Source: Gnetum montanum (lineage: Eukaryota; Streptophyta; Gnetopsida; Gnetales; Gnetaceae). From it: a stretch of 64,000 nucleotides of DNA. Where the stretch lies: assembly GCA_015680685.1 (NCBI GenBank), contig MNCI01037953.1:1448774-1512773 (forward strand), written 5' to 3'. A program made the translations under genes and the position numbers. The notes under the pieces were generated by a model. That model was not told the origin of the DNA. It saw nothing but the letters and a program-made list of their open reading frames with translations, and ran no database searches. Below, one piece after another: positions 11,150-21,509 of the stretch. How positions within the stretch are numbered: position 1 is the first letter of the stretch; each line of letters begins with the position of its first letter.

Positions 11150-12003
11150 TGAGGGGACACGATATAGCATGGGCCGTGATATTGGGTCCGCCGCAATATT
11201 GCATCCCCCGCGATATCGCATACGCGATATCGCAGTGCGCTGCCAAATTTATAAATAAGAGGCGGCTCTCTCTTGTTTCGGCATCTAGGCCTAGACCGTA
11301 GCGAAACTCTGGCAGTTTTACCTCTCCAGAGATAGAAGAATTTTCATGTGCCCGCATTAGGAGCTCCAAAGTGAACGGATCTTTATTCAAGCAAATATTA
11401 TACCTGAACACAAGTTTGTGTACGGAAATAAAGACGAACTTCTTGGATAAACCTTGCAGTGCATGGACTAAGCTAGATAGGACTTTATTTATTGTTATTT
11501 ATTGTTTATCATTTAAATTCTTTATTAGTTCATTAAATCTCTCTCAAGCCTTTTCTCCTAGTTAAGTGCATTCAGTACGACCGCTTCGAGCACGTGCGTT
11601 ACGCTTGGTCATCCCAGTAACAAATAGCATTTGGTAATCAAGGTTGCATTGGTTCAAGGTGTGAACAGTAAGTGGGAATGGATGCTGATGCTAGTTTAAT
11701 TAAGGCTTAGTTAGTTAGTTAAAGTTAGTTAATTAGTCTCTTCACCCTTCACCTCATTAGCATAGGAGATAAAACAGAAAAGACATAAAATTCATCTACC
11801 TCAGACTTACTTAACCATACAACTGTGACAAATACAAGTAAGTCTGGGAAGACAATGAACAATTAGCCTTGGGAGGACAACAATTGATTAACCTTAGGTG
11901 TTCCATGAGGCGTGTAGGCACTTAGTCTACGGAGTTCGACCGGATCGCGCATGTAACGCTCATATTGGTATGGTTGAATGTAGGGGTACCTCGCCACTCA
12001 TCA
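11150..12003 (+). repeat. 3' LTR of element I
   Basis: It starts TGAGGGG and ends CATCA. It matches 5904-6718 across its length, with a local tandem duplication near 11865-11900. GTTGA follows at 12004-12008. Confidence 0.92.
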
Positions 12004-12008
12004 GTTGA
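12004..12008 (+). repeat. Right target-site duplication of element I
   Basis: GTTGA is identical to 5899-5903. Confidence 0.9.
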
Positions 12009-13023
12009 GCACTTACACCCTCATGATATCACCTTATCTCAACTCCTCCAAGGCTATGCGGGCAATAGATAAAGTTTGGTTATTTGCCACCAATCTCCCG
12101 GTATGCACCTTATACCTAAAAAATTGAACCATAAGAGCAATCAATACAAACAACCTCAAAATTGATAACCATAATAAATATCAACTCAAAACAAAGCTTA
12201 TCCCTCTAGTAGGTAGAAGTTTCCAAGGGGGTTTTAGAAGAGAAAGTTGATCATGTGTCAAACTATTAGAGTATTGTTGGTATTGTATTGTGTGAATTGT
12301 GGCATCTCCCAAATTTGTCACAATTGCTAAAGCCCCATAGAGCATGAGCCCCCATCTCGCTCCATCTCTATTGTAGTGTCAGGTTCATCCTTCATGAATT
12401 TGAAGATGTACTGAGATCAAAGTCTCATTGATCATCCTTGCAACTTCTAAGGCTAGGTGTGACCATATGATCACACTATATTACTGTAGCAAATAGAGTA
12501 AGAAGTCTCTAGCACTAGGGCAGAAATAGACATGGGTGTGCTCATTGAACTACATGTGTGACAACAAGCTACTTAAGGTAGGCTTCTTGATGAAACATAA
12601 AATGCCTACTAGCTCCAACACTATGAGAGTGGGTTTGAAATAAGACTTGTGCATAGCCAGAAATGCATAACCATTAGATCATGGAAAGCTTAGAAAATAA
12701 CAAAACAAAAACTTATGAAACTTGAACAAAAATGGCCACTAGGATAACAACATTGACATTAAAAAAATAGAAAAATATAGGACAATACTCTTATCAATAC
12801 AGTGTAAACCAAAACTTAAATTTTTTTCAACTATTTAATTTACATACTAAAACTCCTAAAAAAGAAATTAATATAAATTAATCTAAAATTTAGCATCTTA
12901 ACAAAAAATTGATATGTAACTAAGTATTCACACAAAGTATAAACCTAAAGTTGATGGCATTGGAACTTTAGAAGTGAGATTTGTTTTACAAAAATAATAG
13001 TCACAAGGGTCAAAAGGTCCAAA

Positions 13024-13468
13024 CGTTGGAAGTGAGTGGTAAAAGTGGAAACAAAAGTTAAGTTTTCTTGGCTCTTAGAGCCTATATACCGTCATTACCT
13101 TCCCACAAAAACCCCTAAAAATCCTCAAACGCTCCTATACCAAGTTCAAAGTGTCACACTAACCATGAAACTGGAAAAAATCCAAAGTCACCAAAATCAA
13201 CACCCAAGTGTCCAACGCTGCCAATGCCAATGAAAGCCTAATAACACGTTGGAAGTGAGTGGTAAAAGTGGAAACAAAAGTTAAGTTTTCTTGGCTCTTA
13301 GAGCCTATATACTGTCATTACCTTCCCACAAAAACCCCTAAAAATCCTCAAACGCTCCTATACCAAGTTCAAAGTGTGTCACACTAACCATGAAACTGGA
13401 AAAAATCCAAAGTCACCAAAATCAACACCCAAGTGTCCAACGCTGCCAATGAAAGCCTAATAACCAAA
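13024..13468 (+). repeat. 223-bp tandem duplication inside X-A
   Basis: Two adjacent units (about 13024-13246 and 13247-13468) both begin 'cgttggaagtgagtggtaaa' and share nearly all bases. X-B (about 39655-39410, reversed) has a single unit, so the duplication arose after the two copies separated. It lies in a probable intron of the antisense gene. Confidence 0.8.
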
Positions 13469-14639
13469 AACTTCACGACCACGATGCAAATTGACCAACA
13501 AAGATTACAGGGCTAAGACAAAACTCTTAAAAAATTTTAAAAATTACTTTTAGCCATAAACACATAAAACATGCTTCTAAAAACAAAAATTGACCATCAA
13601 TGCTATAAGTACCAGTGTGGAAAAATCATTGAACTTTACCAATTTTTGCTAAAAAACCCTGGTTTACAGCAAATGAACCATGGTAAAAACCATGGGAAAA
13701 TAGGCAAACAATTTTTAAAAACATCTAAACTTGGTCTAAAATCATTCCCCCAACTGTATCTACAATCCCCAGGAATCCAAAATGTTGACTACAAGAGGGC
13801 AAAAGTTTTTCAATGCTGTCAGTTTTTTCGTAGAAAACCTGCAAAGTTATGAAAGAACAAGCCAAAACGCTATGGAACATGCAAACAAAAAATCCATATC
13901 TTTGCCGCAGAAAACCCAGAAAAATTCAAATTCATGTGCAAAATGGCTAGAAAATCCAAAACAACAATCCCATGTAGCTGGAACTAGAAAATTTCATTGT
14001 ATGCAGTCTAGAAAAAATGTTAAATGTGAGGAAAAATTGATGAAACCAGAGCAAAAACACTGAGCACAGGTTTGGGAAGAAAACCCAAATCTTTCTCAAT
14101 CGATGTCCAAAAATCCAAATTTTAATTCTAATATAATTGACAAGCCTAGATCTTCCATTCGGCACAAACAGATCAAAAATTTCAACCAAAGTAAGCTTAG
14201 AGGTGGAAAAATGTTTCCACAAAATTGTGAAAGATTGGGAAAAATGGTGAGAAATCGGTACCTTCCATGCATGGCTAATGATTCTTCATTATCAAAGTAG
14301 ATATGATTCAAAAAACCTCTTTTATCTCCTCTAGTATTGGGTTCTTGCTAATAGCACTATTCTTCCTAACCATGATTGTTGAAGCTTGGAAATCAGTGCT
14401 GCCTAGCAAAGGAAGAAGCTTGAAGTCTCTATGCTCTATTACCACACGTTGTGCTTGAGAGATAGGTAAGATAAAAATCAATGGTAAATGTTGGGTATTT
14501 TGATTTATAAGTATCATTCTATCTCCTATTTGTATGGGTTTTGATTGAACTTCATAAAGAATTTGAATAGAATTAGAAACAAATTGGCTTGTATGTTGAG
14601 TTCTTGGTGTCAAAATCTTGCCAAAAAGACGATACATTG

Positions 14640-15420
14640 CTAATTAAGCACTTGGGCACCAAAAACTTTACATGGTGTGGAAGTTGGGCTTTACTCCCAC
14701 ACACTAGGATGTCAACCCCCATACACTATGATAGTGTGTGAGGCAACATACCACACACAAAGAAACCTTGACCATGGCCCAAATACTACATGTATGAACC
14801 TCACATGTCAAGCCAACATATGAAGTAGTGTGTAAGGAAATAACAATAGTTTTCCTTATTCAAATTTACTCTAACATTGCTTAGAGGACCCCACTAAACT
14901 TTTAAGAAATCAACTAAAATTTCTCAAGTATCGATGTTCATTTAGAAGTAACCATACACCTAGGGTTTAGGTCTCACATGTTGGGAATCTAGTCTAGATT
15001 GGCCACATGCTGGGAACCCTAGTTCCACATACTTGGGCAACATGTGGGCTTGTGTGGAAATTCCATGACAAGATATACCATGTCTAAAACTACTTGAACA
15101 CTGATTGGTGGGCTCCAAAACCCTAGAATTGAGTCATTAAGAGTCTCACATCCAGAACACTTAAAGATTGACTAAAATCTAAACTTTGAAGCATTGCCAA
15201 ACTTGAGTCTTAGGTCTACACATTGTAGACCTTAGCTCTAGATGTTGTGGTAGCATGTAGGGCAATGTGTAGCACCCAAACAACTCAAGGTCCTAATCCA
15301 TATACTGAAAACTTCACTTCAACATGTTGGGCTAGTGTGTAGAACAATGTGTGAAATAGAATCAAACAATCTTCTTGCCTAATACAGGACATACGGTGCT
15401 CACAATAGCTCCACTTGCTT
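14640..15420. other. Region of repeated ACACATTGTG/GCATGTGG-like words
   Basis: No gene. Many degenerate inverted words ('acacactatgatagtgtgtg', 'acatgttgggctagtgtgt', 'acaatgtgtg') are spaced through the block. The first 200 bases lie just upstream of the antisense gene start and are shared with X-B (38170-38340). Similar words occur at 37300-37600, 54340-54450 and 61370-61620. It may be promoter or LTR-type sequence. Confidence 0.4.
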
Positions 15421-15840
15421 GCAGGAGGGCCCCACTAGACATAAAATAAAAAAAAATAAAAATAAAAACAAAAAAACCACTTTTCTAGTAGTTTACTGCT
15501 AATTTTCACAAGCTTTTTCTATTTTTAAAAGCTTTTCTCTCGTTTTATTAATTTTTGCTAGCTTTTTTATTATTTAAATAATTTAAGACCTATTTTCTCT
15601 AACTTTTTATTATTATTTTGACACTTTACAACTTGTTTTCTCTAGCTTTTTGCTAATTTTGATAGTTAACACCCTATTTTCTTTAGCAGTTTGCCTATTT
15701 TGACAATTAGCAACCTGTTTTCTTCAAGTTTTCACCTAGTTTGGTAGTTTATAACTTATTTTCATTAAAGTTCTATTATGAAAACACAAAATAAAAATAA
15801 ATATTATTATTTAAACTATTTATAGTCTAGTGCAACCTTA
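15421..15840. other. AT-rich non-coding stretch
   Basis: This stretch has A- and T-runs with repeated 'ctattttctctaactttt'-like phrases. No gene or structural motif is supported. Confidence 0.5.
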
Positions 15841-16410
15841 TCATCATTTGACCTTATTTGGTATCATTTGATATCATTTTAAACATAATTTGGTGTCATT
15901 TGACAACATTTTGCACCATTCTTGGCACTATTCGACCTTGTTTTGTCCTACTTGACATCATTTGGTATTGTTTGCCATCATTTTGGTATCTTTTGTTGCC
16001 ATTTTTCAGAATTTTTTCTTCATTTGGCCATGTTAGAAATTGTTCAACATCATTTTACACCATCTTGACATCACTTTTCATCATTTGACATCATCGTTTT
16101 ATTGTTACAACTTCATTTGATGTCAATTGATATCATTTTGACTTCATTTAATATCATTCCTCATCATTTAATATGACTTAGCCTCATTTTATACATTTTG
16201 ATAATATTTGGCCTCATTTTACCTTCATTTGGCATAATTGAATATCATTTAGCATCATTTTCTATCATTTATGACATTACTTAGCTTGTTTATATCTCAT
16301 TTTACTTTGTTTGGACATTATTTTACCCCATGATGTTCTAATACTATATTATTTTGAATTGTTTTAGCACCATTTGGCAAATTATTTCACGCAGATTCTA
16401 CTTAATGTGC
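15841..16410 (+). repeat. Degenerate TCATTTG/ATCATTTTG low-complexity array
   Basis: The words 'tcatttgatatcatttt', 'tcatttggtatcgtttg' and similar recur every 10-20 bases for more than 500 bases without a fixed period. Open frames in it are compositional artefacts. It ends where the pol of Z begins. Confidence 0.65.
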
Positions 16411-16469
16411 TTTGGGTTGATATGCAGGATTTGAACATGGATACATGGACATAATTCAACCTACCTCTA

Positions 16470-19400
16470 AACTTGGTTGAACCCTATGGTAATGTTGAAT
16501 GATCTTAAGCATGGGAGCCTCTTCAACCACATAGCCTCAATAGAACAATCCCTAGAGTGGCCTACGTACATGGTTAAAACTCTTGATTTAGAGGCCAGTG
16601 ACAATACTGAGGACTCTCGTATTCAAATTCCTATCACAACCCACAACGGTGAGGAGAAAAAACTAAAACTAAGTTCCTCATTTGAACCTCAAATAGCCCA
16701 AGATATCACCTAGGCCCTTCAGGACAACATTAAAGTCTTTTCTTGATCATACAAGAATATGCTAGGATTGGATCCACATTAAAATAACATAATATCATAC
16801 TTGATCCTAGTATCAAGCTTGTTAAGCGAAAAGTACATAAAATTAGACTAGATTTGGCCCTAATAGTTCATGATGATATCAAGAAACTATACCAAGTTGG
16901 TTTCATCCGAGATGTTGATTATGCTAATTGGGTGTCTAACATAGTGGTAGTTTTCAAGTAGAATGGGTCCATTTGCATTTGTATCAATTTTTGAGATCTC
17001 AACAAGACAACTACTAAAGATGATTTCCCTTTGCCTAGTATTAACCAACTTATCGATACTACAACTAGACATGCCTTGCTATCCTTCATGGATGGGTTCT
17101 CAAGATATAACCAAGTTAGGATCAACCCAAAACATTATTTGTACATAACCTTCATGACCCCTTGAAGTACCTTTTGTTATACCATTATGCCATTAGGCCT
17201 AAAAAATGCTGGTGCAACATATCAACGAGCTATGACCTACATATTTAGTGACTACATGCTAGGGTTACTTAATGATTATGTTGATGACATAGTGGTCAAG
17301 TCCAAGATAGCCAATGATCATGTGCATGACCTAAACCTATTGCTCCAATAGTGCTTAAAATATGAACTTAGATTGAATCCTAAGAAGTGTGTCTTTGGTG
17401 CCAAGACTTGTAAGATGCTTGGTTTCATAGTATTTGAGGTAGGGATATGTGTCAACCTTGATAATGTTAAAGCCATACCTAACTTGGCAATACCAAATAA
17501 CCTTAAGGAGCTATGGGGATTACAAGGTAGATTGCATTTTATTCATAGGTTCATCTCAAGACTTACGGATCAGCTACAACTCATGCAACACTTAAGAAGG
17601 GAGTCCACTATGAGTGGATTGACCAATGCCAAGAAGCGTTTGATAACATTATGTAAGAGTTGGCCTAACTACCCACATGTACATATTTTACATCTACCTT
17701 GTAGTCTTCAACATGTCTATAGTCTCTTTACTCTGTGAAAAATAAGATGATGAAGTAGAGTTGTCCATTTACTACTTAAGCCATGCATTGATAGCCTATG
17801 AGACCTGATACATGAAGGTTAAGAAGTATTGCCTAGCCCTAGTCTTCTCCTTAAAGAAGTGTTGATACTACCTCTTTAGAAGCCAAGTCAACATCATATG
17901 TAAGGATAACATACGAAGAGCCATAACAACTAATATATACAAGAGTAGCAAAATGGTTTGGTGGAAGGCCATAATAGCTGAGTTTGACTTGCATTACATC
18001 TCTCAAGCCTCAATGATAGATCAATCTATAGTCATGCAACTCATGACTTCCACAATTGAGGAAAACATAGTCATAGACCCTGAGTTCCTTGACGAACATG
18101 TTAACATTGTTAACGAGATACCAAGGTTACGAGTCCATCATACACTTTGATGGAGCTTCAAATGCCCATGGGGCTAGTGCTATTGTAATGATAATATCAC
18201 CCTCTATTGTGATCCAACCTTTTTCTTATTATTTTCAATTCCCATGTACTAACAATATAGTGGAATATGAAGGATTAATCAGAGGAATGATAGTAGCTCA
18301 TAACCAAGGAATCAAATGTTTAAAGATAATAGAAAATTTATAACTCATGGTTAACTAAGTAACTAAGGTTTACACATCCTAAGATAAACATTTATTACCT
18401 TACTAAAACCTAGCTAAGAAACTCATGCTATAATTTATAGATGTTGGCATCCAACACATATCCTGAACCAAGAATACCTTAGTTGATGCCATTGCAACCT
18501 TAGCCCTAAGTGTGATGTTAGATGTGTTTAGCAAGTTACCTTTCTTGATGGAGAACTATGTCCTTCCCATCACACAAAACACTCAAGGCATCTCTATAGC
18601 CATCATTGATAATGTTACTCAACAAGAGTAGTATGACGATATCAAGTTTTACCTAATACATTGTAAATCTTAATAGAACCTAACTATCTCTCAAAAGAAT
18701 GATGTACATAAAAGATCAAAATAATATGCCATTGTAGCTAATAACACATTATTTCGAAGGTACTATGATGGCATATTCCTAGTATACTTGGGTAAAATTA
18801 AAGCTCACACAACCCTTAAGTAGGTTAATGATGGCATATGTGGAGGACATATAGGACCTAGAGCCATGGACACAAAAATTAGACGACTAGGATACTATGG
18901 GTCATATATGACAAGCAACTACCTATAGAAAGTCAAACATTGTGATACTTGTCAATGACATAGTAACTTAAATCATGTGTCACCAACTTAGTTACACACT
19001 ACTCAGATCACACGGCCATTTGAATGATGGGGAATTGACATTATTGGATCTATCACGCCTAAGTCATCCATAAAGCATAGCTTCATCATCACCATAATTG
19101 AATATTTTACAAAGTGAGTTGAAGCTATTTCTATTAGGAAAACAATATCCCAACAAGTCTATAAATTCATATTAGACAACATAGTATCCCAATTTGCCCT
19201 ACCATTGACCATCGTCATAGATAATGGACCATAGTTTAGTAGCCAAGAAATGCAAACCTTTTATCAATAGTTAAACATCAAATGTTCCTTTTCATTACCA
19301 TACTATCCACAAGCTAATGGGCTAGGTGAAGCTAGTAAAAAAGTCATTATAAACCTCTTGAAAAAGATGCTAAACAATAGTACATATAAGGGGCATGAAC

Positions 19401-19870
19401 AACTCATGCATGCACTTTAGACTTATAGAACAATCTTTAAAATCACAACTGATGTCACCTTGTACAACCTAGTTTATGTATGTATAGCTCTTTTACCTCT
19501 TGAATTGTAGGTTTCATCTTTGATGGTAGCTCTCTCTGATTTCATCAACGATGAGCAGAATAAAGAGTTGCACACCATTGATATTAATTCAATGCAAGAG
19601 CAGAAAATAAAAATACTTGCTCACATTGAATGATGCTAAGAAAGGTAGAAATAATGGAATCATCATGACCTAAATGGGAGGAAAATAAAAGAAGAAGACC
19701 TTGCCCTTAAGATCATTTATGAGCATGAAAACATGTTATTAGTCAACTGGGAAGGAGCTTTCTTCATTGTCAAAGCTTATGAAAATAGGACATTCAATTT
19801 GATGAACATGGATGGGAAGAAATTGGCTAATCTAGTTAACCATTTCTATCTCAAACCTTACTATATCTAA
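16470..19870 (+). pseudogene. Z: Tat/Ogre-type Ty3/gypsy pol (RT, RNase H, second RNase H, integrase)
   Basis: Stops and shifts occur throughout, but the domain order is clear. RT (about 16740-17560) has 'DDFPLPSINQLIDTT', 'LSFMDGFSRYNQV', 'LKNAGATYQRAMTYIF' and the active site 'NDYVDDIVVKSK'. The first RNase H follows to about 18000 ('YYLSHALIAYET'). A second RNase H-like domain (18130-18343) has 'FDGASNAHGASAIVMI' and 'CTNNIVEYEGLIRGM'. Integrase (about 18930-19500) has 'WGIDIIGSI', 'VIDNGP' and 'PQANGLGEASKKV'. A tail with 'LANLVNHFYLKPYY' ends near 19870. Two RNase H domains mark the Tat lineage of plant Ty3/gypsy elements. No gag or protease precedes it directly. It may be the pol type that mobilised the X elements. 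Confidence 0.85.
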
Positions 19871-20353
19871 TGCTAACCTATCTTCTTATAGCCTTTGTTT
19901 GTTTCTAGTTACAGGTTTAAGCAAATGATCAACATTGACAACTTTAGTAGCCCACAACAAGTGAGCCTCTGTGGCCTATTATGTTTCTTTTTGACATCTC
20001 AATGGATTGCAAGCTTTATATAAATCTATGACACAAAATACAAATTTTTCATGTTTTACTAGTTGTAACTAATGATGGCTTGCATCTTCTTGTTATCTCA
20101 TATGGCCTTATGCAATCTCTTGTAATCACATAAATTCTTTAACTTATTTTCTTATCCTCTTGAAGTTGTGCTTGTAGGATGAGCCTCAAGCCATCATAGA
20201 GGTATAATTCATTGTAGCAGTAAGTTACCATGTGATCTTGATGCACAAGATTTAGTTATCATGTCCAACAATGCCAAGAGTGCTTACATTACATCACTTC
20301 TATTATCCCCTCCCCTCCCTAAGTTGTAATACTATAATCAAATTATAACTTCC
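19871..20353 (+). other. Non-coding tail after Z integrase
   Basis: No gene is seen. The sequence continues after element II at 36395, since II is inserted here with its CTTAC duplication. Confidence 0.5.
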
Positions 20354-20358
20354 CTTAC
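20354..20358 (+). repeat. Left target-site duplication of element II
   Basis: CTTAC at 20354-20358 is repeated exactly at 36390-36394 on the far side of element II. Confidence 0.88.
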
Positions 20359-21265
20359 TAATAAGCGACTAGATACCCCTACGCCCAACCATGCAAATCA
20401 CGGGCATTCACAAGTGACTTAGTTGAATTTCTTAGACTATAAACACTTTGCATACACCAGATCCTAACCAGCAAAACATTGTGTTAGAATAGTCCTTGTC
20501 TTTCCAACCTCACTTTTGATGGTCTGATTACGATGGTTAAGTGAGATTGAGGCAAATGATTTTTATGGATTTTTTTACTTTATCTTCTAGCGTCTAATTC
20601 TTGAATGAAATGTAAGGAATGGAATATTACATAATCTATAATTATCCTAATCTATCTATTAAAATTTCCTAGCATAAGTATCTGATCCCATCTTCTGTGC
20701 AAATCCTAAGCATCCCCTAACCACTTTTGGGTTACCAGACGTTAAGCGTCACTGGGTTGCCAAGTGTCAAGTTTACATTCGAGATGGTCGTACTTATGGT
20801 TTTTTACAAACTATCAAAGAGTGATGACGAATAAATTAATAACAATAAAAACTTAAGGAATTATTAAAGCATAGAAATATTAAACTATTAAATGCATCAA
20901 ATGACTAAGTCTAGTTGTTGCAAGGAATGCCTGAAAAGCTCGTCTTTATTGCCAATCACACCAATGGGCTTAGGTACATTAGTGCTCGAATAAAGAGCCA
21001 AACACCTTTCTCACACCTACTGTAGGCACTTGGAAAATATTCTAACTCTTGTGAAAAAAAACTGCAAGAGCTTCGCTACAACTACCAAAAAGGTACCTAA
21101 GTGTGGCGGAAGCACACTTATTTATAGGCTAGAATAGGCTCTGCGTAAATGGGGCCAAATAGACACATGGACAGATGCGTCGATGGGGCCACGTCGACGC
21201 AGCTGCATATACGGGGCCTCGTATATGCAGCCTAGTCGACGCATCAATTTTTAAGCACTTCATCA
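20359..21265 (-). repeat. 3' LTR of element II
   Basis: It pairs with 35510-36389. On the + strand it starts TAATAAGCG (the partner has TGATGAGC) and ends CATCA. An extra piece near 20823-20850 ('tgatgacgaataaatt') is absent from the partner. Confidence 0.9.
21110..21265 (-). promoter_or_regulatory. U3 promoter of element II LTR
   Basis: On the - strand, 'gcatatacg' and 'cgtatatgc' form an inverted repeat around 'aggcc', followed by 'gcgtcgac' and 'gcgtctat'-type words and the TATA-like 'ctataaataag' (about 21118-21128). The same layout is in the 5' LTR (36240-36389), and a related one is inside the element near 25050. Confidence 0.5.
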
Positions 21266-21279
21266 TACCCCCATGACTA
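21266..21279 (-). other. Polypurine tract of element II
   Basis: On the - strand 'tagtcatgggggta' lies directly before the 3' LTR, essentially the same motif as in element I. Confidence 0.8.
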
Positions 21280-21509
21280 AGTAAAAACTTGTCCTTAAGT
21301 CTCATTACAATTTGGAAGGCATGAAGTTCTTATTACAACACACATGACATGACACACATGACACAACACCAACTTTACTAACACATCAAGTGCCTGAGTG
21401 TACAGAGAGGAAAAAATTACAAAAATGGTGGTGTTTAGAGATAAAATTGAATACCTAAATGATCCTAGATTCTCGACTATGCTGAAAGGTGCAAAAATTG
21501 CTAGAGAAG

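Larger units (their letters stand above)
5904..12003 (+). mobile_element. Element I: Ty3/gypsy LTR retrotransposon, internally deleted
   Basis: The 6.1-kb element has two LTRs (5904-6718 and 11150-12003), a tRNA-Asp-type primer site, a purine tract and a perfect 5-bp target duplication. It encodes the N-terminal part of gag and then jumps directly into RNase H and integrase, so the rest of gag, protease and RT are lost. Gag and integrase resemble those of element II, so it is a deletion derivative of that family and must have been moved, if at all, by proteins from elsewhere. The tRNA-Asp primer and absence of a second RNase H suggest the Athila-like branch of plant Ty3/gypsy; this assignment is an inference. 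The LTRs differ by a few percent by eye, so it is younger than its host X-A. Confidence 0.92.
3791..14637 (-). pseudogene. Antisense multi-exon gene of element X, copy A (split by element I)
   Basis: This is the counterpart of the gene at 38362-43792. Exon 1 (14637-14262) opens with 'MYRLFGKILTPRT' and is the least damaged exon in the window, about 125 residues before a GTACCG donor. A later exon (about 12670-12250) carries 'FCPSARDFLLYLLQ' and 'YSVIIWSHLALEVA'. Another (about 5900-5790) carries 'MHTKNAWSPEVHTN'. The next (5660-5190) carries 'LFDLFMLPSPFMPLAKI'. The last exon ends in an acidic stretch, 'PPPP' and a stop at 3793-3791. Compared with copy B, the 0.9-kb fifth exon is deleted near 4060, two donors have changed from GT to GA, and element I sits in the exon near 5900. 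Function is unknown; a HAD-like segment is discussed under copy B. Confidence 0.5.
315..14838 (+). mobile_element. X-A: gag-protease LTR element with antisense gene, copy A
   Basis: The stretch matches, in reverse complement and in the same order, the block from 47300 down to 38180 (X-B). The order is gag (315-2450, +), protease (2505-2950, +), an AT-rich untranslated tail, then a gene on the - strand (14637 to 3791). It is interrupted by element I at 5904-12003. No RT, RNase H or integrase lies within the part shared with X-B, so the family looks non-autonomous. The homology stops at about 14838, roughly 15 bases short of the point where X-B has its purine tract and LTR, so the 3' LTR of X-A is missing or replaced. 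The 5' end is cut off at 315. Confidence 0.65.

Noticed and set aside
13571-14300. Several overlapping open frames of 65-93 residues on both strands
   Set aside because: They lie in a region that aligns with T-rich intron sequence of copy B, where the frames are not conserved.
15858-16088. 76-residue frame rich in Ile, Phe and Trp
   Set aside because: It is the translation of the TCATTTG low-complexity array.
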